Source of the DNA: Agrococcus baldri
GTDB taxonomy: Bacteria > Actinomycetota > Actinomycetes > Actinomycetales > Microbacteriaceae
Assembly: GCA_900114805.1 (NCBI GenBank)
Contig: FOZN01000001.1
Location: forward strand, 496,001-560,000
DNA: 64,000 bases
Direction of reading: 5' to 3'
The notes below the pieces were generated by a model, which was not told the origin of the DNA, made no database searches, and saw nothing but the letters and a program-made list of their open reading frames with translations. Made by a program: the position numbers and the translations under genes. Positions 16,418 through 24,825 of the stretch are shown here, one piece after another. How positions within the stretch are numbered: position 1 is the stretch's first letter; the number at the start of each line of letters is the position of its first letter.

Positions 16418-16813
16418 ATGGAGGGCTTCAAGAAGTTCCTGATGCAGGGCAATGTGGTCGAGCTCGCGGTCGCCGTCGTCATCGGCACCGCGTTCACGGC
16501 GATCGTGGCCGCGTTCACCGAGGCGATCATCAACCCGCTGCTCGCCGAGGCGTTCAACGCCGACGACATCGCGGGCGCCGAGGTCGGCATCTTCAAGATC
16601 GGCCTGCTGATCGCGGCCATCATCAACTTCCTCATCGTCGCCGCAGTCGTGTACTTCGTGCTCGTGCTGCCGATGGCGAAGCTCAAGGAGCGCAGCGACC
16701 GCCGCAAGGGCATCAGCGCCGACGAGCCGGTCGAGACCGACGTCGACATCCTCCACGACATCCGCGACCTGCTGCGTGCGCAGCAGGCGCCGGGCACCGC
16801 GCCGCGCGCCTGA
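16418..16813 (+). CDS. mscL: Large-conductance mechanosensitive channel
   Basis: A 131-residue channel that opens under membrane tension and releases solutes during osmotic downshock. The N-terminal amphipathic segment MEGFKKFLMQGNVVELAVAV is the MscL signature. TM1 covers about 14-37 and TM2 about 61-84, with a periplasmic loop between them and a C-terminal helical bundle (IHDIRDLL-like) near the end. A strong GAGGAGGA ribosome site precedes the ATG at 16418. It is the last gene of the cyclo-ligase-fmdB run. Confidence 0.96.
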   Translation: MEGFKKFLMQGNVVELAVAVVIGTAFTAIVAAFTEAIINPLLAEAFNADDIAGAEVGIFKIGLLIAAIINFLIVAAVVYFVLVLPMAKLKERSDRRKGISADEPVETDVDILHDIRDLLRAQQAPGTAPRA

Positions 16814-16860
16814 CGCGCTGCGCACCACGCAGCGCAGCCACCCGCGCCACAGACATCTGC

Positions 16861-16957
16861 GGCGCGTGCTGAGCAGAGGATGGAATCGGCAGATCGTCGC
16901 CGAACGAGGACATATCGTCCTCTGCTCGGGACAACTCCTCTGCTCAGCACGTGCGCC
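16861..16957. repeat. Nested inverted repeat between convergent genes
   Basis: The left arm GTGCTGAGCAGAGGA (16866-16880) pairs perfectly with 16936-16950. After a 2-base bulge the stem continues with five more GC pairs. The core TCCTCTGCTC occurs twice on the right (16918-16927 and 16936-16945). A small inner hairpin GAGGAC/GTCCTC spans 16906-16922. It lies between mscL and a converging gene, so it is well placed to act as a two-way terminator, but the doubled right arm is unusual. Confidence 0.85.
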
Positions 16958-16982
16958 GCGCGGCAGCTAGCGGGACTCCGGT

Positions 16983-17294
16983 CTAGCGCTTGCCCCAGTG
17001 CGGCGGCAGGTCGCCCCAGATGCGCGCGTCGTTCTCGCTCGACTGCTTGCGCTCGGTGGGCGGCTCCCCCGTGTAGCCGGGCGACGGCTCCGTGCTCACG
17101 CGGCGGCCGCGCCGGCGGATCACCTGCGGGGCCGGCGCATCCTCGCTGCGGTCGTCGCCGGCTGCCTCGCCATCGCCGACCGGTTCCTCGCCGCGCGTCG
17201 GTCCGCTGTCGGCCGCATCGTGCGCGGCTGCCGCCTCGCCGGCCCCGGCAGCGGCCGCAGCCGAGCCGTCGCCGGCGGGACGGTCGTCGGTCAC
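16983..17294 (-). CDS. Small conserved protein with C-terminal RIWGDLPPHWGKR motif
   Basis: A 103-residue, Ala/Asp/Glu-rich protein with little predicted structure except the C-terminal motif ARIWGDLPPHWGKR. Its GTG start overlaps the stop of the helicase-like gene as GTGA, so it is translated with that protein. I believe similar short proteins follow the same helicase-like gene in related actinobacteria, which suggests a subunit or adaptor, but this is inference. An RVIRRRGRR-like basic stretch precedes the motif. Confidence 0.7.
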   Translation of the reverse strand: MTDDRPAGDGSAAAAAGAGEAAAAHDAADSGPTRGEEPVGDGEAAGDDRSEDAPAPQVIRRRGRRVSTEPSPGYTGEPPTERKQSSENDARIWGDLPPHWGKR

Positions 17295-20200
17295 GACGTC
17301 GACGCATCCGCCCCGACGAGCTCGGCGATGCGGTCGGCCACGCCCTCGGGGTCGGTGAACAGCTCGAAGGCGTGCACGCGCATCGTGTGCCAGCCGAAGC
17401 GGCGCAGCACCTCGGGCCGCAGCCGCAGCGCCTCGCGCAGCGTGCGGTCGCCGTCGTCGTGGTCGGCTTCGATCGCCGCGCAGACGCCGCCGTTGGCCAC
17501 CACGAGCGGCAGCTGGCCGTCGTAGGAGACGTCGGCCCGCAGCCCGCGCCGGCGCAGCCGCGTCGCCAGGTCGACCATGAGCGGGTCGCCGCCGTAGTAC
17601 GACTGCGGGCGCTGGCCGGCGGCCGCATCGAGCAGGATCTCGCGCAGCTGCGCCGCTCCGTGCTCGAGCTTCGCCGGGTCGAGCTCCGCCGCGTCGAAGG
17701 AGGCGACGATCTGCAGCGACTTGCGCGCCCGCGTCATCGCGACGGCCAGCAGCCGCTCGCCGCCCTCGTGGCCGAGCGTGCCGAAGTCGACGTTCTTGCC
17801 GTGCTTGGTGTGCCCGTAGCCGACCGAGAAGATCACCCGGTCGCGGCTGAGCGCGCTCGCGTGCGTGACGTCGACGATGACGAACTGCTCGTCGCGGTCG
17901 GCGACCACGAAGTCGGTGAGCGCCGAGTTGTGCGCGAGCGCCGCCATCACCGCCTGCTGCACGCGCACCTCGTGCTTCTCGTTGGCGGTGACCACCATGA
18001 GCGACTCCTGCGGGCGCGAGCGCGCGTGCTGCGTGACCAGCTGCACGACCCGCTCGACCTCGGCGTCGGGGCTCTCGACGGTCGCGGCGCCCTGCTCGGG
18101 CAGGCCGTGCGCGCCGTGCACGATCGAGGCCGTCAGCGAGGCGTGGCCCAGGTAGGCGCCCGCCCACGGCAGCGCCTCGATGCGGCCCTCGTAGAAGCGC
18201 TCGTTGACGGCAGTGACCAGGTCGGCGCCGCCGGTGCGGTACGAGCGGGTCAGGTGCAGCTTCGGCAGCACCGCCCCCAGGCGCGAGAGCGCCGACTCGG
18301 CGTGCAGCTCGTCGGGGGTGGCGAGCTCGGCACTGGGGCGGATGCCGAGCGTCGAGATGCCGACGTCGAAGGGCGAGGGCGTCTGCGTGGCCGAGTCGCC
18401 CACCGCGATCACCTGGCGGGCGCGGCTGATGGCGCCCGCGGCCTCGGCGATCGTGATCGCCCCGGCGTCGGCGATGATGACCGCGTCGAAGGGGATGCGC
18501 TTGGGCACCCGGTGCAGGTCGTACGGCGAGGCGAGCCACACGGGCGCCACTGAGCGGGTCAGGTGGCCGGCGACGCGCTGCAGCTCGTCGGCGTCGACGG
18601 GACCGGCCTTGATGAGCTGCCGCAGCGCATCCGCCTCGTTCTGATGGTCGTCGACGGCCAGCCGCCACTGCTGCGCGATCTGGTGCGCGAGCCGGGCGCT
18701 GGAGGCATCCACGTGGGCCTCGTCGACGAGCGCGAAGTCCTGCTCGAGGCGGCGCAGCACGTCGGTGTTGCCGCGCAGGAGGGCGCGCTCCTTCGCGAGC
18801 ATCGTCTGCAGCGCCGACTGCCACCAGGCGAGATCGAGCTCGTGCTCGACCTGGTCGTCGGCGACGTGCCGGTCGGCGAGGTCGGTCAGCAGCGCGTCGA
18901 GCTCGAGGCGCTCGATCGAGGCCATCAGCTCGGCCCGCTCCTGGATGTTCTGCAGCGCGTCGCTGGGCGCTGCCAGCTCGGCGACGCGCTCGGTGAGGTC
19001 GCCCATCGACAGGTCGATGCTCTTCGTCTCGGGCTTCAGCGCCGCGTCGAGGCTGTCGAGGCGCGCGGCCACGTCGCGCAGCCGCGCGTCGAGGGCGGCG
19101 AGGCCCGCCGGCACCGATGGGATCGAGCCATCCGGCGCCCACTTCGCCCACAGCCGCCGCTGCTGCTGCGCGGCGACGAGCACATCGTGCAGGTCGGGCA
19201 CGCTGCTGCCGGGCCGCACATACTCCTCGGCGAGCTTGCGCAGCCGCCGGCGCTGCATGCCGCCGAGCGACTGGATCGCCTCGCGGCGCGGGCCGGTGGC
19301 GGTGATGAGCTCGCCCAGCGGCCGGTCGTAGATCGACGGCGTCATCACATCGAGCGTCGCGCGCACGTCGGTCAGCAGCGCCACCTGGATGCCGAGCTCG
19401 GCAAGCGACGCGGCCGGCCGCAGCTTCGTGTCGCCGATGACCTTCTTGGCCTCGGCCTGCAGCGCGTGCAGATCGCCGCCGGCGAGCGCCTTCGCGTCGT
19501 CGAAGGCAGCGGATGCGTCGCCGCTGGTCGCGAACGACGCCCCGTACCAGGGGGTGTCACCCGGGCCGTACTTGAACTGGCCGAGGTCGGCGGCCTTGCG
19601 CATGGTGGCGGCCACGCGCGGACGGTCGGTGGCGAGCTGCCGGGTGGCCTGCTCGCTCAGGCGCGCGCGGGTGGAGGGGGCGAAGGGCAGCATGGCCAGC
19701 CGCGAGAGCTCCTTGAGCGCGTCGAGCACGCTCACGTGCAGGTCGGGGTCGACGCGCTGCAGCGCCGCGCGGTAGTCGAGCAGCACCTTGCGCAGGCGCA
19801 GCATCGCCTCGTCGATCTCGTTCGTGTCGGGCTTCGCGGAGCCCTCGATGCGGCGGATCGCGGCGATCAGGTCGCGGCGCAGCGTCGCCTCCGAGACGGC
19901 GAGCCCCTCCAGCTTGGTGGCGGCGAGCCGGTCGCCGATGTCGCGCAGCGTGGCACGGCGGGGGCTGACCACGAGCACGCGCTTGTCGTCGCCGACGAGC
20001 GCGGCGATCACGTTCACGAGCGTCTGGGTGAGGCCCGTGCCGGGCAGCGCCTCGACGACGAGCGAGTTGCCGGCGGCGGCCTCGGCGATCACGGCATCCT
20101 GCTCGCCGTCGGCGTCGAGCACCAGCCGGTCGACCTCGGGGTCGCGCTGGTCCTGCGGCGTCTCGTCGGTGCCGGCGCGGCCCTCGCGCAGGCGCCAGGC

Positions 20201-21127
20201 GGCCTGCTCGTCGCCGCGGACGGCGTCGAGCACGTCGTGCTCCTGCTGCTGCAGATCGGCGGCCATCGGCTCGCCCACGTCGGCGTAGGTCGAGGCGAGG
20301 AGCCTCGCCTCCACCGTGAACCCGGGGACGTGCGCGGCTGCCTGCCGCAGCGCATCCAGCACCGCATTGGGGGTGAAGGTGCCGTGGCCGGAGCCGAGCT
20401 GGATGAGCTGCCGCTCGTCCAGCCGCACGCCGTGGTGGCCGCGCAGGATGCTCGCCAGCCGCGGGTTGACGAAGGGGCGGCCGAGCAGCTGCAGCTCGAA
20501 GTCGCGCCCGCGGCGGCGCACCACGAGCGGGCGCAGCAGCACCGGTCCGTAGACCTCGCGGTCGACGCCATCCGCGGTCTTGTGCGGGAAGCGGGCCATG
20601 CCGATGCCCAGGTGCACCGCGTCGATCGAGCGGGCGGCGGCGAGCTCGATGCCCTTCGAGGCGATCGCGGCGGCGGCGGAGCGGGCGGCGCGCAGGGCGA
20701 GGTCGTCGCGGATCAGGCTCGAGAGCGCCGTCGGCCGTCCGGTGATGAACTGGGCCAGGCCGCCGGGGTGCGTGGTGGAGAGCTCGATGCGGGTGGCGGT
20801 GGTGTCGATGAAGTCGGTGAGCGGGCTGCGGCCGCCGACGCTGCGGAGCGCAGCTGCCCAGGCCTCCCACTCGCCCTCGCGCTTGGCGGGCTGCATCTCG
20901 GGGGCGGGGACGGATGCGGGGGTCATGAGCTCGCGGTCGGGCCCGGCCGCGCCGGTGGTCTCGTCGAAGGCGGCGTCATCGATCGCGTCGCCGTCCGTCG
21001 GGGTGCGGTCTGTCGCGGTGCGATCCGTCGCAGCGCGGTCCGTCGCGGCGTCGCCGACCAGGTCGTCGCCGGTCTGCGCGCCGCCGACAGGCCGGTCGCC
21101 CTGGTTCTCGGTCTCGTCATCACGCAC
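17291..21127 (-). CDS. Large superfamily 1 helicase-like protein with degenerate ATPase motifs
   Basis: A 1278-residue protein with the layout of DUF4011-type SF1 helicases ending in a Vsr/PD-(D/E)XK-like nuclease domain. The late helicase motifs survive: SYRTGGADLVTAVNERFYEGR, VIFSVGYG and GGERLLAVAMTRARKSL. The ATPase core does not. The Walker A loop reads PGTGLTQT (362-369) with Leu366 in place of lysine, motif II reads DAVIIADAGA (881-890) in place of DEAS, and motif III lacks the usual Gln. The final 85 residues keep ..EADHDDGD..FGWHTMRVHAFELF, a weakened nuclease signature. Residues 28-50 are five-residue repeats (ATDRT). Transcription is predicted leaderless from GTG 21127. It may be a catalytically dead scaffold. 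Confidence 0.8.
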   Translation of the reverse strand: MRDDETENQGDRPVGGAQTGDDLVGDAATDRAATDRTATDRTPTDGDAIDDAAFDETTGAAGPDRELMTPASVPAPEMQPAKREGEWEAWAAALRSVGGRSPLTDFIDTTATRIELSTTHPGGLAQFITGRPTALSSLIRDDLALRAARSAAAAIASKGIELAAARSIDAVHLGIGMARFPHKTADGVDREVYGPVLLRPLVVRRRGRDFELQLLGRPFVNPRLASILRGHHGVRLDERQLIQLGSGHGTFTPNAVLDALRQAAAHVPGFTVEARLLASTYADVGEPMAADLQQQEHDVLDAVRGDEQAAWRLREGRAGTDETPQDQRDPEVDRLVLDADGEQDAVIAEAAAGNSLVVEALPGTGLTQTLVNVIAALVGDDKRVLVVSPRRATLRDIGDRLAATKLEGLAVSEATLRRDLIAAIRRIEGSAKPDTNEIDEAMLRLRKVLLDYRAALQRVDPDLHVSVLDALKELSRLAMLPFAPSTRARLSEQATRQLATDRPRVAATMRKAADLGQFKYGPGDTPWYGASFATSGDASAAFDDAKALAGGDLHALQAEAKKVIGDTKLRPAASLAELGIQVALLTDVRATLDVMTPSIYDRPLGELITATGPRREAIQSLGGMQRRRLRKLAEEYVRPGSSVPDLHDVLVAAQQQRRLWAKWAPDGSIPSVPAGLAALDARLRDVAARLDSLDAALKPETKSIDLSMGDLTERVAELAAPSDALQNIQERAELMASIERLELDALLTDLADRHVADDQVEHELDLAWWQSALQTMLAKERALLRGNTDVLRRLEQDFALVDEAHVDASSARLAHQIAQQWRLAVDDHQNEADALRQLIKAGPVDADELQRVAGHLTRSVAPVWLASPYDLHRVPKRIPFDAVIIADAGAITIAEAAGAISRARQVIAVGDSATQTPSPFDVGISTLGIRPSAELATPDELHAESALSRLGAVLPKLHLTRSYRTGGADLVTAVNERFYEGRIEALPWAGAYLGHASLTASIVHGAHGLPEQGAATVESPDAEVERVVQLVTQHARSRPQESLMVVTANEKHEVRVQQAVMAALAHNSALTDFVVADRDEQFVIVDVTHASALSRDRVIFSVGYGHTKHGKNVDFGTLGHEGGERLLAVAMTRARKSLQIVASFDAAELDPAKLEHGAAQLREILLDAAAGQRPQSYYGGDPLMVDLATRLRRRGLRADVSYDGQLPLVVANGGVCAAIEADHDDGDRTLREALRLRPEVLRRFGWHTMRVHAFELFTDPEGVADRIAELVGADASTS

Positions 21128-21133
21128 ACCGCG

Positions 21134-21139
21134 AGGATA
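21134..21139 (-). promoter_or_regulatory. Leaderless -10 element TATCCT
   Basis: TATCCT on the minus strand ends six bases before the GTG at 21127 of the helicase-like gene. Confidence 0.6.
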
Positions 21140-21232
21140 GTCAAGGGCAGGCGGCGCGGCCGGGTGACACTGCGAGAACCCGCAGAATCGCGCGGCTTTT
21201 CCTGCGCCGCCGGGCCTGCCCGACCAGGTCTC

Positions 21233-22294
21233 CTAGAACCAGGCGTCGCGCGTGCGCCGCGTGTAGACCGCGCGCAGCCAGCGGCCGGCCTTCTGCCACA
21301 GCGCGTAGCGCGGGCTCAGCGGCAGCTCGTAGGTCGGCATGTACTTGACGGGCTCCTTCGCCCACGCCGTCTTGAACGTGTAGAGGCCCTTGATGTCGCT
21401 CGTCTCCCACTCGGCCGGGTCGGGGATGTTCGCGAGCTCGTAGAGCGTGACGCCCTGCTCGTGCAGGTCCTGCATGATCTTCCACTGCATCAGGTACGGC
21501 GCGAAGATCTTCGCGTTCTCGCGGATCGAGCCCGCATCCTTGTACCAGGCGGTGTCGCCGAAGCGCATCACGAATGCCATCGACTGCACCTCGCCCTCGT
21601 AGTGCGCGACGTAGAAGTGGCCCTGGCCGACGGTCTTGTAGACGTCCCAGATGCGCTGGAAGTACTCGGGGTGGCGGAAGTAGCCGCCCGAGCGCGTCTT
21701 CGTCTCGCCGATGAGGCGGTGCATCTCCGCCTCGTTCTCGGGGGTCATCGGCACCTTCTCGACCGTCACGCCGAACTTGTTCTCGGCGGCGCGGTAGGAG
21801 TTGCGGGCGCGCTTCTTGAAGCGGGCGGCCACCTCGTCGAGCGTGCCCGAGAGGTCGACGGCGACCGCGTGCTGGTACTGGCTGGAGGCGGCCGGCACCC
21901 AGCCGTTGCGCTCGAACGCGGCGATCAGTTCGGGGTCCTCGGTCTGGAAGGTCTCCATCTTCAGCCCGAACCAGCGCTTCGGGTAGGCCTTGGCGCGCGC
22001 GGTGATCGCGTCGATCGCGGCCGCGTCGATGCCCGAGACGCGCGGCAGGAAGAGGATCTTGCCGGCCAGCGGCGCGGTCCGCTCGAACAGCTGGATCGGC
22101 AGCTCACGGCTGCGTCCGTCGTCCGTCGGCACGCTCATGACATCCCTAAGCGCCCTCCAGGGGCTCGCCTCGCGGGTCTTGGCCCACGCATCCGACTGCA
22201 TGTAGTGCGCGCGCGACTGCCCCTCGAGCACCTGCGCATCCCAGGCGGTCCCGTCGGTCGCCTTCGCCGGCTTCGGCTCGCTCGAGGTGCTCAT
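21233..22294 (-). CDS. FemX/FemAB-type peptidoglycan interpeptide bridge ligase
   Basis: A 353-residue double-GNAT-fold enzyme that uses aminoacyl-tRNA to add an amino acid to lipid II in the cytoplasm. Features are HYMQSDAWAKTRE near the start, KMETFQTEDPELIAAFERNG, RKRARNSYRAAENKFGV-like (FKKRARNSYRAAE) before a helical arm, SGGYFRHPEYFQRIWDV, and the closing GLYTFKTAWAKEPVKYMPTYE. Length fits the family. The ATG at 22294 has a purine-rich GAGAGCGAG site. Microbacteriaceae often have cross-bridge amino acids, which fits this role. Single gene. Confidence 0.9.
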   Translation of the reverse strand: MSTSSEPKPAKATDGTAWDAQVLEGQSRAHYMQSDAWAKTREASPWRALRDVMSVPTDDGRSRELPIQLFERTAPLAGKILFLPRVSGIDAAAIDAITARAKAYPKRWFGLKMETFQTEDPELIAAFERNGWVPAASSQYQHAVAVDLSGTLDEVAARFKKRARNSYRAAENKFGVTVEKVPMTPENEAEMHRLIGETKTRSGGYFRHPEYFQRIWDVYKTVGQGHFYVAHYEGEVQSMAFVMRFGDTAWYKDAGSIRENAKIFAPYLMQWKIMQDLHEQGVTLYELANIPDPAEWETSDIKGLYTFKTAWAKEPVKYMPTYELPLSPRYALWQKAGRWLRAVYTRRTRDAWF

Positions 22295-22411
22295 GCGCTC
22301 GCTCTCTGGTGGTCGGTGGGGGCGGATGCGCTGGCTCGCGCAGGTGCACACGGCACCGCCCTCGATGGTACCGGCGCGCACCGCCTGGGCGGGGCGTCGA
22401 GCCAGCCGGAG

Positions 22412-22417
22412 TACCGT
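22412..22417 (+). promoter_or_regulatory. Leaderless -10 element TACCGT
   Basis: TACCGT ends seven bases before the ATG at 22425. Confidence 0.6.
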
Positions 22418-22424
22418 CGCCGGT

Positions 22425-22910
22425 ATGGATCTGTCGCTCTCGGCCATCGGCGCGCGGGTGCTGCGGACCCGCTCGCTCGTGCGCGCGCCGATCGCCCTGT
22501 ACAAGGCTGGGCTCGGCTGGCTGCTCGGCAGCCGCATCCTGATGCTCGAGCACCGCGGCCGCAGCTCCGGCCTGCGCCGCTACGTCTGCCTCGAGGTGGT
22601 CGAGCGGCCCTCACCCGACCGGATCGTGATCGTGAGCGGCTTCGGCGAGCGGGCGCAGTGGTACCGCAACCTCAAGGCGCACCCGCAGTGCTTCGTCAGC
22701 ACGGGATCGCTGCGGCGGGCTCCAGCGACCGCCCGGTTGCTGTCCGACGAGGAGTCGGCGCAGGCACTGGGTCGCTACCGCGCCGCGCGTCCCCGCGACT
22801 GGGAGCTGCTGCGGGGCGCGATCGAGAAGGCGACCGGGCGGCCGGTGGACGGACTGCCGATGGTCGAGCTCGCGCTGCGGGAGCGTCCCCTCACCCGGGG
22901 AAGCCGCTGA
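22425..22910 (+). CDS. Deazaflavin (F420)-dependent nitroreductase-family protein (DUF385)
   Basis: A 161-residue protein of the Ddn-like split-barrel family. ILMLEHRGRSSGLRRYVCLEVVE is the usual strand-turn (MLTTTGRKSG in other members), and IVSGFGERAQWYRNLKAHP is the cofactor-binding hallmark. The family binds F420 or other cofactors and reduces varied substrates. A second member lies at 24826-25221. Its last 20 bases overlap the end of the convergent lipoprotein gene. Confidence 0.85.
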   Translation: MDLSLSAIGARVLRTRSLVRAPIALYKAGLGWLLGSRILMLEHRGRSSGLRRYVCLEVVERPSPDRIVIVSGFGERAQWYRNLKAHPQCFVSTGSLRRAPATARLLSDEESAQALGRYRAARPRDWELLRGAIEKATGRPVDGLPMVELALRERPLTRGSR

Positions 22911-23526
22911 ACGTGATCTCCTCCGGCACCTCGAAGATCGATGCCGGGCCGGTGTAGGCGGCGCACTCGCTGGCGTTCCGCTCCATCCGCTCCGTGAGGA
23001 GTGCGCGCTCCCCCTCGGGGTCCTCCGACGGTGCCCACGCGCCCGTGGCATCGGGCTCCATCCAGGTGTACACCTCGCCCTCGTAGCTCAGAAGGTGCCC
23101 CAGCACGCCTCCCGGCTCCGGCAGATCCCAGTAGACCGTGCTGCCGTCGAGGTAGACGGTCGCACCAGGCATCACCTCGCCGCCCCCCGCGAACGCCCTC
23201 AGCGTTGCCAGCTCCTGCTCGTCGTAGGTGTACTCGCAGGTGATGGCCGTCTCGCCGGCGATGCCCGCCGCCAGGGCGCTGCTGTGATCGAGCGGGGGCG
23301 CGGGCTGTTCGCCCTCGTCGGTCTGCGGGTCGGTGTCGTCGCTGTCGGTGTCGGACTCTGCGGGGGTCGTCGCGCCGCCGGGGGCCGTAGCACCGGCATC
23401 GAGCGAGCTGGCGGGTGCGCCGTCATCGCCTGCGCCGGCGCTGCATCCTGCCAGCGCGAGCGCGAGCAGGAGCAGGCTGGCGACGGGCACGACGCGTACA
23501 TGTCTGCGGATGGATTCGTGGTGCAT
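22891..23526 (-). CDS. Lipoprotein of unknown function
   Basis: A 211-residue secreted lipoprotein. A basic N-terminus is followed by the hydrophobic segment VASLLLLALALAGC, whose Cys28 would be lipidated. A Ser/Asp/Thr/Pro linker (30-75) follows, then a small domain with an EYTYDEQELATLRAFAGGGEVMPGA start and three aromatic WDLPEPGG / YTWMEPDATG segments that suggest a beta fold. The ATG at 23526 has GAAGGAAGG upstream. It lies downstream of a second lipoprotein gene after 23 bases, so the two are probably co-transcribed. No family recognised. Confidence 0.8.
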   Translation of the reverse strand: MHHESIRRHVRVVPVASLLLLALALAGCSAGAGDDGAPASSLDAGATAPGGATTPAESDTDSDDTDPQTDEGEQPAPPLDHSSALAAGIAGETAITCEYTYDEQELATLRAFAGGGEVMPGATVYLDGSTVYWDLPEPGGVLGHLLSYEGEVYTWMEPDATGAWAPSEDPEGERALLTERMERNASECAAYTGPASIFEVPEEITFSGFPG

Positions 23527-23549
23527 GATCGCCTTCCTTCGCTCGCCGC

Positions 23550-24122
23550 TCATGAGGCGCGCAAGGTGTAGTGGATGCTGCTGCTGTCGGGGTTCGTGCG
23601 CTCGGGGCCGACCACGACGACGAGCGAGTAGCCCGGCATCTGCGCCGTCCTGATCGCGTTGTCGCCCTCCACCGTGCTGTCGGTGATCTCCCAGTCGGAG
23701 GCGTCGAACTGCGCGACGATCGCCGCCTCCACGATGATCAGCTCGTGATCCGTGACGTACTCGCCCACGAACAGCGGGTCGGTGCCGGGCATCGCAGTCA
23801 TCTCGCGGGTGCACGGGTAGAAGGGGATCCCCAGCTCTGCGAGCGGATCGGGGCGCGCTGCGACGTCGCCGAACTCGGCGTCATCGCATGAGCCGGCTTC
23901 CGTCTCGACGGTTGCTGCAGCGTCGGCGGCGGACTCCACCTCGACCTCGGCGGCGACCTCGGCGTCGGCGTCGGCGGAATCCTCAGTCGGCACCGCCGTG
24001 CTGGTGGACGGCGGCGGGGCCGACGGCGCGGCACCGGAGGTGGCGCATGCGGAGACGCCGAACAGGAGCACGGCTCCCAGCACGATTCCGCGCCAAGAGC
24101 GCCGGGCGATGGGTCGTGACAT
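23550..24122 (-). CDS. Lipoprotein of unknown function
   Basis: A 190-residue lipoprotein. Basic residues SRPIARRSWRG lead into VLGAVLLFGVSAC, with Cys26 as the lipid site. A long acidic Ala/Val/Glu linker (30-75) follows, then a domain with two more cysteines (CDDAEF and FYPCTRE) that could form a disulfide outside the cell. The C-terminal half has alternating strands (HELIIVEAAIVAQFDASDW, SLVVVVGP). It precedes the other lipoprotein gene in a probable operon. Function unknown. Confidence 0.8.
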   Translation of the reverse strand: MSRPIARRSWRGIVLGAVLLFGVSACATSGAAPSAPPPSTSTAVPTEDSADADAEVAAEVEVESAADAAATVETEAGSCDDAEFGDVAARPDPLAELGIPFYPCTREMTAMPGTDPLFVGEYVTDHELIIVEAAIVAQFDASDWEITDSTVEGDNAIRTAQMPGYSLVVVVGPERTNPDSSSIHYTLRAS

Positions 24123-24181
24123 GGAGGATCCCTTTCCGGGTTTGAGCACGCCAGATGCTGACTGCTCCAAGCAACCAGGTA

Positions 24182-24260
24182 CCGCTCACAGCCGGCTCAC
24201 ACGCCGCCGTTCTCCGCTCCGCTGGCTCATCCGCCGCCCGCGTGAGCGACCTGTGAGCGG
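24182..24260. repeat. Interrupted inverted repeat upstream of DUF4870 gene
   Basis: CCGCTCACAG (24182-24191), 3 bases, GCTCAC (24195-24200) pair with GTGAGC (24242-24247), 3 bases, CTGTGAGCGG (24251-24260). The arms are perfect apart from the 3x3 mismatch; the loop is 41 bases. GCTCAC occurs twice within each arm, so this could also be a set of regulator half-sites between the divergent lipoprotein and DUF4870 genes. Confidence 0.8.
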
Positions 24261-24330
24261 CGCCTGCTCAACTGGCGTCGCGACGCCGCTTCGTGGCGCT
24301 GCGCTTCCATGACGTCGAAAGGCACGGATC

Positions 24331-24798
24331 ATGACCGACCCCAACGCTCAGCCGTACGCAGGACCCCCAGCAGACGGCGCCCAGCCCTACGCAGCACCCG
24401 CAGCGGGCGGCGGCCAGCCGGCACCCGCAGCCTCCGCTCCGCTCAGCGCGGCGGAGGACGCGCAGTGGGCGATGCTCTCGCACTTTCTCAACGTGATCGC
24501 GGTGATCCCGGCCCTGATCATCTTCATGATGTTCAAGGATCGCGGTCAGCGCGTGGCGGTCGAGAGCAAGGAGGCTCTCAACTGGTCGATCAACATCGCC
24601 GGCGTCGTCATCGTGCTGAACATCGCGAACGTCATCCTCGGGTTCATCCCGGTGCTCGGGCTGTTCGCGTGGATCCTGGTGACCGTGCTGCTCTTCGCGA
24701 TCTACATCGCGCACATCATCTTCTGCATCAAGGGAGGGATGAAGGTCAAGGACGGCGGCTCCTACCGGTACCCCTGGAACTACCGCTGGATCAAGTAG
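24331..24798 (+). CDS. DUF4870 membrane protein
   Basis: A 155-residue protein. A Pro/Ala/Gly/Gln-rich cytoplasmic N-terminus (1-40) precedes the DUF4870 domain: AEDAQWAMLSHFLNVIAVIPALIIF (in part), the VAVESKEALNWSIN segment, and two more hydrophobic helices. It ends in YRYPWNYRWIK. DUF4870 (Tic20-like) proteins have no proven biochemical function. A GAAAGG site precedes the ATG. It is divergent from the lipoprotein pair. Confidence 0.88.
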   Translation: MTDPNAQPYAGPPADGAQPYAAPAAGGGQPAPAASAPLSAAEDAQWAMLSHFLNVIAVIPALIIFMMFKDRGQRVAVESKEALNWSINIAGVVIVLNIANVILGFIPVLGLFAWILVTVLLFAIYIAHIIFCIKGGMKVKDGGSYRYPWNYRWIK

Positions 24799-24825
24799 TC
24801 CACGCTCGCGGCCGCGGGCGCGCCC

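Noticed and set aside
18563..22957. A long open frame on the plus strand, opposite the helicase-like gene
   Set aside because: The product is low-complexity Arg/Gly/Ala/Leu with no domain. The minus-strand frame has helicase motifs and a leaderless promoter.
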